From NCBI RefSeq assembly GCF_003797125.1, contig NZ_RKKE01000008.1, positions 45,890 to 109,889 of the forward strand: a stretch of DNA of 64,000 nucleotides, in the 5' to 3' direction. Position 1 is the stretch's first letter; each line of letters opens with the position of its first letter. Made by a program: the position numbers and the translations under genes. The notes below the pieces were generated by a model. It worked only from the letters and a program-made list of their open reading frames with translations, did not search any database and was not told where the DNA came from. Positions 53,482 through 62,030 of this stretch are shown here, piece by piece. Source of the stretch: Shewanella frigidimarina. GTDB lineage: Bacteria > Pseudomonadota > Gammaproteobacteria > Enterobacterales > Shewanellaceae.

Positions 53482-54387
53482 TCAAGCAGGCTGCAGTGCT
53501 TGAGCACCTCTAAGCATCGCTTCAATCAACTCTTTAGCATCAAATTTTGTTAATGCCTCATTGGCTCCGACTTGTTTAGCTTGGCTAACACTGATTTCGC
53601 TGGATAAGGACGTATGTAAAATAATGTACGCGTGTTCAATCGCTGGATTATTTTTAACCTCAAAGGCTAATTCGTATCCATCAAGTCCTGGCATTTCAAT
53701 ATCACTCACCAGTAAATCAATAGGCTTTCGTTCTTCCGCGGCTTGTTGCATCATCTGCAGTGCATCACGACCATCGGCCGTCACTTGATAAGCAATGTTA
53801 ATCGAATCTAATGCATCAGATAATTGCTTGCGGGCAACTTTTGAATCATCCACCAGTAAAATACGTAACGGAGTTAATTTCTCACGTTGTACATCGGTTA
53901 ATATCGCTCGATTATTAATCGGATCATCCGGGAATATTTTCGACAGTAATAACTCAACATCTAATAACTGAACGAGCTGATCATTAAAACGGGTTACACC
54001 TGTTAAAAATGCATTTTTGCCTAAGTTACCTGAAGGTGCTTCAATATTACGCCAATTACATTCAATGATTTTATCGATTGAGCGCACAAGAAAACCTATC
54101 ACCATTCTCTGACAATCAGTAATAATGATGTAGCTGTCTTTAAGCTCTGCTTCGGTAACGGGCCTATAACCAATACCTGCAGCCATATCGATAATAGGAA
54201 TAGTCATACCACGAATGGTTGCAGCCCCCAAAATGGCTGGGTGAGAGTGCGGGATTTTAGTTAAAGGAGTAAACGGCACGAGTTCACGAATTTTTAAAGT
54301 ACCTAAAGCAAACACTTGTGTTTGATTTAGCTTAAAAAGCAATAAACCCTGCGATTGATTCGCTTTGCTCATTTTCGGACTCATCAT
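53482..54387 (-). CDS. cheV: chemotaxis protein CheV
   Basis: A 301-residue adaptor: a CheW-like domain in residues 1-165 (LLFKLNQTQVFALGTLKIRELV) and a receiver domain from about 175. The receiver has the acidic pair in LLVDDSKVARKQL, the phosphoacceptor in LLVSDIEMPGLDGYEL and the lysine in LTKFDAKEL, so it can be phosphorylated. CheV couples chemoreceptors to CheA and aids adaptation. No other chemotaxis gene is next to it. Two adjacent ATGs begin the frame. Confidence 0.93.
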   Translation of the reverse strand: MMSPKMSKANQSQGLLLFKLNQTQVFALGTLKIRELVPFTPLTKIPHSHPAILGAATIRGMTIPIIDMAAGIGYRPVTEAELKDSYIIITDCQRMVIGFLVRSIDKIIECNWRNIEAPSGNLGKNAFLTGVTRFNDQLVQLLDVELLLSKIFPDDPINNRAILTDVQREKLTPLRILLVDDSKVARKQLSDALDSINIAYQVTADGRDALQMMQQAAEERKPIDLLVSDIEMPGLDGYELAFEVKNNPAIEHAYIILHTSLSSEISVSQAKQVGANEALTKFDAKELIEAMLRGAQALQPA

Positions 54388-54882
54388 TACCCCTTCATCT
54401 AAAGACTGAAACCTATTTCACTATAGCATTTATCGTCAGTCTTTAGACTAGCTTAAGTGGTCTATTTTATCTGCAAACATCATTACAAATCACAAAATTA
54501 GCTATTCATCCGATAAGAGCCAACTCGATAAATCATTTCGATTACAATTACGTTTCAATAAATAGTGAATATTTGAGGAGAAGACTCTGGTTGATAACAA
54601 GAAATAGCAAACTACATTAATACCTTTCCGACAACAACTAGTCGACATTTTATACAAAAAAATTCAACGATTAAATCGCTCTTAGCCTTCTTAACGCAAT
54701 TTATAAAAGCTAGGGAGAAAAACTTAATCGGCTATATACACATATAAGCTAGAACAGAGTGCAAGTTAAAACCGAATACAACCCAATAAAAACAACAAAG
54801 GGAAACAATGATAATTAAACCAGCTACTGATTTAATTATCATTGTTTCCCTCATTATTATGATGCTTTAAATTGACATAAAA
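54388..54882. other. intergenic region between cheV and the phosphatase gene
   Basis: No gene was found. It is AT-rich and carries the cheV promoter region on its left side and the long hairpin at 54799-54851 on its right. Confidence 0.5.
54799..54851 (-). terminator. long perfect hairpin, probable terminator of the phosphatase/helicase operon
   Basis: Two perfect 21-base arms flank an 11-base loop (CCAGCTACTGA). On the minus strand the hairpin is followed by the T-rich TTGTTGTTTTTATTGGG, 32 bases after the phosphatase stop, so termination is plausible. The stem is longer and less GC-rich than usual, and other roles remain possible. Confidence 0.55.
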
Positions 54883-55362
54883 TCAGTTCGAAGCAGATTG
54901 CAGCTCGTAAAGCACATCATAAACAAATTGATCCCAACCCTCGGCATCGAACGCTAAGCCACTGGCATTGCGAACTTGACTAACTGCATGCAAAGGCGCC
55001 GCACCGTTTTCCATCATATAATAAGCCATCACCATTTCTGTACGATTAATCCCAGAGCGACAATGGAGTAACACTGGTAACTGATCGGCTTCACATTCAC
55101 GAATAAATGTTAAAACCTGAGGGAGTATTTCAGCACAAATGGCTAGGTCATGCGATTTAGGTGGAATATTATCAGGTAAATTAAACACTTTATGACGAAG
55201 ACCTAATTCAGCCATAGCGTCGGTATCACAACCTTCAGCATTATTTAATGATGCGATTGCACCGAAACCAGCCTGCTTAAACTCAGCTAAATCCCACGCA
55301 TCTTTGTTTGGACCACTACGGCCTGCAATTTGTCCATCAACTAACCAAAAAATATGTTTCAT
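54883..55362 (-). CDS. dual-specificity protein phosphatase family protein
   Basis: A 159-residue cysteine phosphatase. The Cys-x5-Arg signature is C101 to R107 in LLHCRSGINRTEMV, and the general-acid candidate is in the NLPDNIPP loop at 61-68. No signal peptide is present. It may act on proteins or on small phosphorylated compounds. It lies 11 bases after the DEAD-box helicase gene on the same strand, so the two are probably co-transcribed, although no functional link is known to me. Confidence 0.82.
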   Translation of the reverse strand: MKHIFWLVDGQIAGRSGPNKDAWDLAEFKQAGFGAIASLNNAEGCDTDAMAELGLRHKVFNLPDNIPPKSHDLAICAEILPQVLTFIRECEADQLPVLLHCRSGINRTEMVMAYYMMENGAAPLHAVSQVRNASGLAFDAEGWDQFVYDVLYELQSASN

Positions 55363-55373
55363 ATTACCTACTA

Positions 55374-56660
55374 CTAATCTGGTTTTTTAGCCCAAATATC
55401 AACATTAACTGAGGACAACTTCTTACGTTTTTTCTTGCCGCTACCTTCTGGCTTAGCCATTGGCTTAGGTTGTTCCAGTACGCTTTCAGGCACTACATCA
55501 TCAGCCTCAAATCCGTTAACTTGTTCACGTTCAAGGCGAATTTGATTCTTTTTCTCAATAACAGAGAAGTGATGATACTCATCATGCGACAACAAGGTCA
55601 ACGCTAAACCGACCTCTCCCGCACGCCCGCTGCGACCAATTCGATGCATATAATCTGCTGGACTGCGCGGTAAGTCAAAATTTATTACTACAGGTAATTT
55701 TTCAATATCAAGGCCACGAGCAGCAATATCTGTTGCAATGAGCACTTGAATATCACCCGCCTTAAAACCTTCCAATACACGACTTCTCGCGCCTTGGGCT
55801 TTATCACCGTGAAACACCTCTGCAGTGATACCACGTTTAGCCAGTTTTTGAGCTAAATGATTGCAACTATTTTTAGCGCCAACAAAAATCAACACTTGGC
55901 GCCATTGATGCTGTTGTAGTAAATGTGCAAGTAAAGCGGTCTTTTTTTCACGATTAACCGTCATTACCCGTTGTACTAACGTACTCGCCTCAGCGCTTTG
56001 TAATTGTATCTCAAGCGGGTTAACGAGCAACGCTTGCGTTAGTTGGCGAACTTCATCTGGGAAAGTCGCTGAAAACAATAACGTTTGTTTTTGCTTAGGA
56101 AGTAAATTGAGTACTTGAGTCAGCTCTTCAGTAAAACCAAGGCTTAACATTCGATCTGCTTCATCAAGTACTAGCGTTGTCACTTGGGACAGCTTTAATG
56201 CATTTGACGATACTAAATCGAGTAAACGACCTGGCGTCGCGACGACTACATCCGCACCGCCACGCAATGCTAGCATCTGAGTATTAACAGATACACCGCC
56301 AAATGCAGCAACCACTTTAATGTCGCCATTTAAATGAACCGCATAAGATTTAAAGCTGTCGGCAACTTGCTTAGCAAGTTCTCGCGTTGGTACCAAGACT
56401 AACGCACTAACAAAATTACCTTTGGCAGATGTTGCTGCCCGACGACTCACCAATTGATGTAATATCGGCAATGCAAAAGCCGCTGTTTTACCTGAGCCAG
56501 TATTGGCACCTGCCAGTAAGTCTTTACCAGTTAATGTGCTAGGAATGGTTTCAGCTTGGATTGGTGTAGGCTGAAGGTATTTAAGCTCGGTTAATCTAGC
56601 CAACAATGGAGTATGCAGGCCAAATTCAGCGAAAGTCGTAGCTAAAGAAGCTTGGGTCAT
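55374..56660 (-). CDS. DEAD-box RNA helicase, RhlE-like
   Basis: A 428-residue helicase. Motifs in order are the Q motif (PTPIQAETIP), Walker A ANTGSGKT at 52-59, Ia PTRELA, Ib TPGR, DEAD at 166-169, SAT (LLFSATFP), IV (VLIFVGAKN), V (ATDIAARGLD) and VI (HRIGRSGRAG). The C-terminus is a Lys-rich tail (KPEGSGKKKRKKLS), which may help RNA binding. Gammaproteobacteria carry several such paralogues for ribosome assembly and mRNA decay, and I cannot say which E. coli helicase is its orthologue. Confidence 0.9.
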   Translation of the reverse strand: MTQASLATTFAEFGLHTPLLARLTELKYLQPTPIQAETIPSTLTGKDLLAGANTGSGKTAAFALPILHQLVSRRAATSAKGNFVSALVLVPTRELAKQVADSFKSYAVHLNGDIKVVAAFGGVSVNTQMLALRGGADVVVATPGRLLDLVSSNALKLSQVTTLVLDEADRMLSLGFTEELTQVLNLLPKQKQTLLFSATFPDEVRQLTQALLVNPLEIQLQSAEASTLVQRVMTVNREKKTALLAHLLQQHQWRQVLIFVGAKNSCNHLAQKLAKRGITAEVFHGDKAQGARSRVLEGFKAGDIQVLIATDIAARGLDIEKLPVVINFDLPRSPADYMHRIGRSGRAGEVGLALTLLSHDEYHHFSVIEKKNQIRLEREQVNGFEADDVVPESVLEQPKPMAKPEGSGKKKRKKLSSVNVDIWAKKPD

Positions 56661-56732
56661 GTATCAAATGCGCTCAAGAAAATGGTTATCAATCGCACAT
56701 TTTAACGTACTTTGGCACAGCAGTCAGATAAA

Positions 56733-57284
56733 TTAGTTAATTTCTTCAATCCCTTCCAAGTCCAGTAGCCACTGCTTCATATCGAGCCCATAAGCATAAC
56801 CGGTTAACTTACCGCCTTTACCTATCACCCGATGACACGGAACGATAATAGCAATTGGGTTTGCACCATTTGCAGCCCCAACAGCCCTGACAGCTTTAGG
56901 TCGCCCAATAGTATTGGCGATATCACTGTAACTGCAGCGCTGGCCGAATATTAATTGACTCAGAGCATGCCAAACTTCATGTTGAAAAACAGTCCCCTTA
57001 GGCGCTAAAGGTACACTAAAATGCTGCCTTTGATTTGCGAAGTACTCTGTTAATTGAATGACTGTTGTATCAATGTGCTGTTGGGCTTGTACCAATAAAT
57101 CTTGAGTTGTCTCAGTCGTGCTTTGTTGGAGTCTAAACTGAGTTTGAATCTCTACACGCGAGCTCGTTTGGGCAAGGTCTTCAACCTGCAAATGGGTTAA
57201 TCCATGCTCAGATGCTTTAAGCGAGAGTAAACCAACTGGACTTGTGACTAAAGCATGACACTTGGGCGAAGTAAAATGGGTCAT
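56733..57284 (-). CDS. ogt: methylated-DNA-[protein]-cysteine S-methyltransferase
   Basis: A 183-residue repair protein that takes methyl groups from O6-methylguanine onto its own cysteine. The acceptor is C150 in IIVPCHRVIGKGGKLTGYAYG, and the DNA-binding helix-turn-helix segment is GRPKAVRAVGAANGANP at 127-143. The N-terminal half is more variable, as in Ogt. It follows the Ada-AlkA gene by 4 bases, forming an alkylation repair operon. Confidence 0.92.
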   Translation of the reverse strand: MTHFTSPKCHALVTSPVGLLSLKASEHGLTHLQVEDLAQTSSRVEIQTQFRLQQSTTETTQDLLVQAQQHIDTTVIQLTEYFANQRQHFSVPLAPKGTVFQHEVWHALSQLIFGQRCSYSDIANTIGRPKAVRAVGAANGANPIAIIVPCHRVIGKGGKLTGYAYGLDMKQWLLDLEGIEEIN

Positions 57285-57288
57285 AATA

Positions 57289-58824
57289 TTATCCGTTTTT
57301 TGCAGCGACAGGATCGTTATCCCAAAGCTGGAAGGTTAAGTAGCTGCCCCAAGGTGATGCTTGTGTTGCAATGTCGGCAGCAATGCTTATGTACGATTTA
57401 GGGGTTTCAATGGGTTTACCCGATTGCTCATATAATGCATGAAGACGATTTTTGATAACTAAATCAGAACTCAAAAACACATCAGGATCACTCAAACCTC
57501 GCATATTCGCGTAGGCAACAGTCCATGGACCAATACCTTTTACAGACAACCAATCGTCAGGTGTTGAGTCAGCATGCTGATATACAAATTGCCCCAAGGC
57601 ATTTAATGCTAATTTTCGAGCTCCTGGCATTTTAAGTTCATCTAATGAAGCGTTAGCAATAGCTTGTGCCGTAGGAAATAACTGCCAAGTCTTACCATCG
57701 ATGAACAGCGTTTCACCATAAGATTCAACCAATAAATTTAATAGTTTAGTGGCTTGCACTACACTGACTTGTTGCCCTAATACGGCACGGCAAGCGGCCT
57801 CAAAAACGCTGCCAGCCGCTGGTATACGTAAGCCACTATCAATTTTGGCGCCTAATTTAATGATGGGAGATAATGCCTGCTGGATTATCTCCATGTCAGC
57901 ATCTAAATCAAACATACGGCGTAATTGCAGAGTAATATAATGCAAGGATTTAATATCATTAGCATCAGCTAAGTAAATACTCACATCAAGTTGAGGTTTA
58001 TCGGCATTAGGTGAAATGTAGAAAAAGCCTTCTACACCATTAAACGAAAAGGTTCGACCATAACGTCCCGAAATATCATCAATGACCTCCATATTATCAA
58101 CTTGACGAAATGCATAAAAAGCCAGCATTTTTACCCAATTGAGAGGCGGACGGTAAGATAATGCTAATGTTATTGGTTTAATCTCAGTACTCACTTGATT
58201 ATCTTTATAAGGATGAGTTACATCAGTTGAATGTCGGCTCTTTTGGCGTAAATCGCTAGGTGTTAACAATAGTTCTTGCTTAAAAATTTCATTAAACCGC
58301 CTGATACTATTGAAGCCTGCAGCCATGGCGACGTCTGTCATTGATAATTGTGTTTGGTGTAATAACTGCTTAGCAAACATCAATTGCTGATATAACGCAA
58401 AACGTTTAGGCGAAGTCCCCAAACCTTGGTTAAAGAGTTTATTTAAATACCGACTGGTAATACCTAACTTATCAGCTAATTTGACGATCGTTCCTGCATT
58501 CTCACCAGTTAAATAGCCTTGCTCAATTAACGTAATCGCTCGCATTAATGTTGTTTGAGTACCTAACCACGCAAATGAACTTGGCGCACTATCTGGCCGG
58601 CATCGAAGACAAGGCCTAAGCCCTGCATTAGCCGCTTTAATCGCAGAATCAAAGTAACGGACATTTTTTTCATAGGGTGCAGGAGCGGGACAAATTGATC
58701 GGCAATAAATACCAGTAGTGATAACTCCGGTAAAAAATTGACCATCAAAGCGAGCATCACGACTAAGTCTTGCTTGCTGGCAGATCTGTGCTGCAATATT
58801 ACAATCACTGTTAATCTGGACCAT
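57289..58824 (-). CDS. Ada-type metal domain and AraC HTH fused to AlkA 3-methyladenine DNA glycosylase
   Basis: A 511-residue fusion. Residues of about 10-80 are the Ada zinc domain with four cysteines (YCRSIC then PCLRCRPD). The first is the likely methyl acceptor. Residues of about 90-195 are an AraC-type HTH (LSMTDVAMAAGFNSIRRFNEIFK). The rest is AlkA: its N-terminal domain, then a helix-hairpin-helix KGIGPWTVAY with the catalytic aspartate in DVFLSSDLVIK. It should both sense methyl phosphotriesters and excise alkylated bases. The frame opens at a TTG (58851), but ATG at 58824 agrees with the family start. Ogt follows in the operon. Confidence 0.9.
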   Translation of the reverse strand: MVQINSDCNIAAQICQQARLSRDARFDGQFFTGVITTGIYCRSICPAPAPYEKNVRYFDSAIKAANAGLRPCLRCRPDSAPSSFAWLGTQTTLMRAITLIEQGYLTGENAGTIVKLADKLGITSRYLNKLFNQGLGTSPKRFALYQQLMFAKQLLHQTQLSMTDVAMAAGFNSIRRFNEIFKQELLLTPSDLRQKSRHSTDVTHPYKDNQVSTEIKPITLALSYRPPLNWVKMLAFYAFRQVDNMEVIDDISGRYGRTFSFNGVEGFFYISPNADKPQLDVSIYLADANDIKSLHYITLQLRRMFDLDADMEIIQQALSPIIKLGAKIDSGLRIPAAGSVFEAACRAVLGQQVSVVQATKLLNLLVESYGETLFIDGKTWQLFPTAQAIANASLDELKMPGARKLALNALGQFVYQHADSTPDDWLSVKGIGPWTVAYANMRGLSDPDVFLSSDLVIKNRLHALYEQSGKPIETPKSYISIAADIATQASPWGSYLTFQLWDNDPVAAKNG

Positions 58825-59036
58825 TCGTTTATTTAGCCTTATATCACTCAATGAAAAACTGAACTATTTTCTACTTATAGCGTATTTAAGAGATTACTTT
58901 ACCGAAATACAACAACCACGACTAGCGGAAAACGGAACTCAATCGTTTCGTATATGGTAACAATTTAACCCATTACATTTGGCCTTTTTGCGTTATCCTA
59001 GTCAGCAGAATTTTCACCATTAAGTTAGAGCATTAG

Positions 59037-60866
59037 ATGTTTAAATTTTTTGAATCATTGACCCAAGCTTTACCGCAAGAAGAACCGACTCAGCCACCCA
59101 ATACTTTGTACGCATTTTGTCGTCATTATACCCGCGGGTTTGGTTTGCCTTTAATTATCATGTCAGTACTAACAGCCATAATGGCAATGTTGGAAGTGTC
59201 ACTGTTTGGCTTTATGGGCCAACTGGTAGATTGGTTAGTCACCAAAAATCCGCAAACATTATGGCAAGATGAAAGCACTACCTTGATTACCATGTCAGTG
59301 ATTGTCTTAGTCGTCATACCGCTGGTTGTCTGGTTACATGCTTCTATCGTGCACCAAACGCTTTTGGGTAACTATCCCATGGCTATTCGTTGGCAAGCAC
59401 ATCGCTATTTACTCAAACAAAGTATTTCATTTTATCAAGATGACTTTGCAGGACGGATCGCCACAAAGGTAATGCAAACTTCGCTTGCTGTACGTGAAAC
59501 GGTCATGAAATTACTGGATGTACTGATGTACATTTTAGTGTATTTCACCTCTATGTTGGTCATGATTGCCAATGCAGACGTACGTTTAATGCTACCCATG
59601 CTCGTTTGGTTAGCGGCTTATGTGTTGATCCAATGGAAACTCGTTCCAAAGCTGAAAGCAATATCGACAGAACAAGCTGATGCTCGCTCGACAATGACGG
59701 GCCGTATTGTCGACAGTTACACCAACATATCAACCGTAAAGCTGTTCTCGCATACAACACAAGAAGCTGACTACGCCCAAGATAGTATGACGCGTTTCTT
59801 AAAAACCGTTTATGGCCAAATGCGTCTGGTTACGATCATTAATGTATTAGTGCAAATCATTAATTACTTATTAGCGTTCACCATTGCGGCTGTGTCTATT
59901 TGGTTATGGGCAGACAATGCGATTACGGTTGGTGCCATTGCGATTGCGGTGAGTTTAGCATTGCGTTTAAATGGCATGTCACAATGGATCATGTGGGAAA
60001 TCAGTTCACTATTTGAAAATATTGGTACCGTTACCGATGGTATGAATACGTTATCAAAACCCATTGCTATCCAAGATAAAATGGATGCAAAAGACATTGT
60101 TGTTGACCATGGAAAAATCGATTTCAACCAGGTTTGCTTTCACTATGGTGAAAAAACTGGCGTTATTGAGCAACTAAACCTGAATATTAAAGCAGGTGAG
60201 AAAGTCGGCTTAGTGGGACGGTCTGGTGCAGGGAAATCGACTTTAGTAAACTTATTGATGCGTTTTCATGATGTTGAAAAAGGCCAAATACTGATTGATG
60301 ATCAACCTATAACGGATATTACCCAAGACTCATTACGGGCAAATATTGGTATGGTGACTCAGGATACGTCGTTATTACACCGTTCGATCCGTGAAAACAT
60401 TCTGTATGGTGATCCACATGCCAGTGATGAAAAATTAATGGCGGCGATAACTCAAGCACAAGCTGCAGAGTTTATTGACAATTTAACGGATCCCTTTGGC
60501 AACACGGGACTCGATGCTCAGGTGGGTGAGCGCGGCGTCAAACTGTCTGGCGGCCAACGTCAACGAATTGCCATTGCAAGAGTATTACTTAAGAATGCGC
60601 CAATTCTATTGCTTGATGAAGCCACTTCAGCTTTAGACTCTGAAGTCGAAGCTGCGATTCAAGAGTCTCTTTATGAATTGATGGAAGGTAAAACAGTAAT
60701 AGCGATAGCGCATCGACTTTCAACGATTGCAGCTATGGATAGACTCATTGTATTAGATAAAGGCTGTGTTGTTGAACAAGGTACTCATCAAGAGCTGATT
60801 AATGCCAAAGGGATATACGCACAACTGTGGGCCCATCAAACTGGCGGTTTTTTAGGATTAGATTAA
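59037..60866 (+). CDS. ABC exporter, fused permease and ATPase (MsbA-like)
   Basis: A 609-residue half-transporter. Six helices lie in residues 35-335, then the ATPase: Walker A GRSGAGKST near 392, signature LSGGQRQRIAIARVL near 503, Walker B ILLLDEATSALD near 525 and switch histidine AHRLSTIA. Such proteins dimerise and export lipids, peptides or drugs. The substrate is unknown. The intact motifs suggest it is active. It stands alone and ends at a perfect terminator. Confidence 0.92.
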   Translation: MFKFFESLTQALPQEEPTQPPNTLYAFCRHYTRGFGLPLIIMSVLTAIMAMLEVSLFGFMGQLVDWLVTKNPQTLWQDESTTLITMSVIVLVVIPLVVWLHASIVHQTLLGNYPMAIRWQAHRYLLKQSISFYQDDFAGRIATKVMQTSLAVRETVMKLLDVLMYILVYFTSMLVMIANADVRLMLPMLVWLAAYVLIQWKLVPKLKAISTEQADARSTMTGRIVDSYTNISTVKLFSHTTQEADYAQDSMTRFLKTVYGQMRLVTIINVLVQIINYLLAFTIAAVSIWLWADNAITVGAIAIAVSLALRLNGMSQWIMWEISSLFENIGTVTDGMNTLSKPIAIQDKMDAKDIVVDHGKIDFNQVCFHYGEKTGVIEQLNLNIKAGEKVGLVGRSGAGKSTLVNLLMRFHDVEKGQILIDDQPITDITQDSLRANIGMVTQDTSLLHRSIRENILYGDPHASDEKLMAAITQAQAAEFIDNLTDPFGNTGLDAQVGERGVKLSGGQRQRIAIARVLLKNAPILLLDEATSALDSEVEAAIQESLYELMEGKTVIAIAHRLSTIAAMDRLIVLDKGCVVEQGTHQELINAKGIYAQLWAHQTGGFLGLD

Positions 60867-60893
60867 TCAAAACTTGAACCATTAACATTAGTT

Positions 60894-60920
60894 AGCCACT
60901 CAAATTTGAGTGGCTTTTTT
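60894..60920 (+). terminator. rho-independent terminator of the ABC exporter gene
   Basis: AGCCACTCAAATTTGAGTGG is an uninterrupted palindrome followed by CTTTTTT, 27 bases after the stop. Confidence 0.92.
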
Positions 60921-60966
60921 ATGCACAGGAATAAAAAATAGGCACAAAAAGGTAAGTAGAATATTA

Positions 60967-61101
60967 ATTGCTTGGATTGCTTGGATTGCTTGGATTGCTT
61001 GGATTGCTTGGATTGCTTGGATTGCTTGGATTGCTTGGATTGCTTGGATTGCTTGGATTGCTTGGATTGCTTGGATTGCTTGGATTGCTTGGATTGCTTG
61101 G
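60967..61101. repeat. 9-bp minisatellite, 15 perfect copies
   Basis: ATTGCTTGG is repeated 15 times without a mismatch. It lies between the ABC terminator and the 3' end of the tRNA-Val array. Every frame through it is open (for example Ile-Ala-Trp on the plus strand and Lys-Gln-Ser on the minus strand), but nothing supports translation. Copy number is probably variable between strains. Confidence 0.95.
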
Positions 61102-61145
61102 TAAAACTTTGCAAGATGTAAGAGGAATAGTACAGAAATAAAATA

Positions 61146-61221
61146 TGGTGGTCGCTACTGGGCTCGAACCAGTGACCCCCTCCTTGTAAGGGAGGTGCTC
61201 TCCCAGCTGAGCTAAGCGACC
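61146..61221 (-). tRNA. tRNA-Val (anticodon UAC), copy at the 3' end of the array
   Basis: The minus strand starts GGTCGCTTAGCTCAGCTGGG, has the loop CTTACAA with anticodon TAC, the T-loop GGTTCGAGCC and an encoded CCA end. The cloverleaf arms all pair. It is followed downstream, on the transcript, by the 9-bp minisatellite with no evident terminator. Confidence 0.97.
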
Positions 61222-61255
61222 TGGGATAAAACGTAAATGTAAGCTTAAATTGATA

Positions 61256-61331
61256 TGGTGGTCGCTACTGGGCTCGAACCAGTGACCCCCTCCTTGTAAG
61301 GGAGGTGCTCTCCCAGCTGAGCTAAGCGACC
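61256..61331 (-). tRNA. tRNA-Val (anticodon UAC)
   Basis: Identical in sequence to the copy at 61146. Its flanks are complementary (ATTGATA before and TATCAAT after, on the plus strand), so the precursor could extend the acceptor stem. Confidence 0.97.
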
Positions 61332-61358
61332 TGGGAATATCAATCTTTTTGTAAAATA

Positions 61359-61434
61359 TGGTGGTCGCTACTGGGCTCGAACCAGTGACCCCCTCCTTGT
61401 AAGGGAGGTGCTCTCCCAGCTGAGCTAAGCGACC
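61359..61434 (-). tRNA. tRNA-Val (anticodon UAC)
   Basis: Identical to the first copy, CCA encoded. Its flanks GTAAAATA (61351-61358) and TATTTTAC (61440-61447) are exact complements. Confidence 0.97.
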
Positions 61435-61475
61435 TGGGATATTTTACTTTTGAGTCCACCACTCTATTTGAGAAA

Positions 61476-61551
61476 TGGTGGTCGCTACTGGGCTCGAACC
61501 AGTGACCCCCTCCTTGTAAGGGAGGTGCTCTCCCAGCTGAGCTAAGCGACC
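61476..61551 (-). tRNA. tRNA-Val (anticodon UAC)
   Basis: Identical to the first copy, CCA encoded. No complementary flanks are seen here. Confidence 0.97.
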
Positions 61552-61583
61552 TGGGACTCTACACAACAGTTTAGTTAATTATA

Positions 61584-61659
61584 TGGTGGTCGCTACTGGG
61601 CTCGAACCAGTGACCCCCTCCTTGTAAGGGAGGTGCTCTCCCAGCTGAGCTAAGCGACC
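61584..61659 (-). tRNA. tRNA-Val (anticodon UAC)
   Basis: Identical to the first copy. It is framed by ten-base complementary flanks, GTTAATTATA (61574-61583) and TATAATTAAC (61665-61674). Confidence 0.97.
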
Positions 61660-61698
61660 TGGGATATAATTAACAGTTATAATCCATAAATAAAAATA

Positions 61699-61774
61699 TG
61701 GTGGTCGATACTGGGCTCGAACCAGTGACCCCCTCCTTGTAAGGGAGGTGCTCTCCCAGCTGAGCTAATCGACC
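61699..61774 (-). tRNA. tRNA-Val (anticodon UAC), promoter-proximal variant
   Basis: The first tRNA on the transcript. It differs from the other five by one acceptor-stem pair: GGTCGAT with ATCGACC instead of GGTCGCT with AGCGACC. Both strands changed together, so pairing is kept. It also lacks the TCCCAG leader that precedes the other five. Confidence 0.97.
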
Positions 61775-61791
61775 TCGCTGTGTGGGGCCGT

Positions 61792-61819
61792 ATTATAGGG
61801 GGCAAGCAAAACCTGTCAA
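61792..61819 (-). promoter_or_regulatory. consensus sigma-70 promoter of the tRNA-Val array
   Basis: On the minus strand TTGACA (61814-61819) and TATAAT (61792-61797) are 16 bases apart, both perfect. The downstream ACGGCCCC is a GC-rich discriminator typical of stable-RNA promoters that answer to ppGpp. Confidence 0.88.
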
Positions 61820-61943
61820 CGCTTTTTATTTAAAATAATGTCAGTCGGACTAAAATTGTTCGCTTTGATGCTTTGTTGAACAAGGGATTGTGATCAAAAA
61901 TAAAGAAAATCCAAAAACCTCCCTAGGTTTGAAAGTCCGCCAT

Positions 61944-61971
61944 TTCAACTGCTGGGTTTGACTGTTAGAAT
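61944..61971 (+). promoter_or_regulatory. predicted promoter of gltX
   Basis: TTCAAC (61944-61949) and TAGAAT (61966-61971) are 16 bases apart, about 60 bases before the gltX start. The match is moderate. Confidence 0.4.
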
Positions 61972-62030
61972 AGCGGCACATTTTTTTGTTTGTCTTCTTT
62001 AGACGTTTATAAATAGGTTAGTGTCCGATT

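Noticed and set aside
60863..61114. Ile-Ala-Trp and Lys-Gln-Ser repeat proteins across the minisatellite
   Set aside because: The frames are open only because of the 9-base repeat, one starts inside a terminator, and neither has a ribosome site.
60967..61774. CRISPR array
   Set aside because: The minisatellite and the tRNA-Val copies are repetitive, but there are no unique spacers of constant length and no cas genes. The larger units are plain tRNAs.
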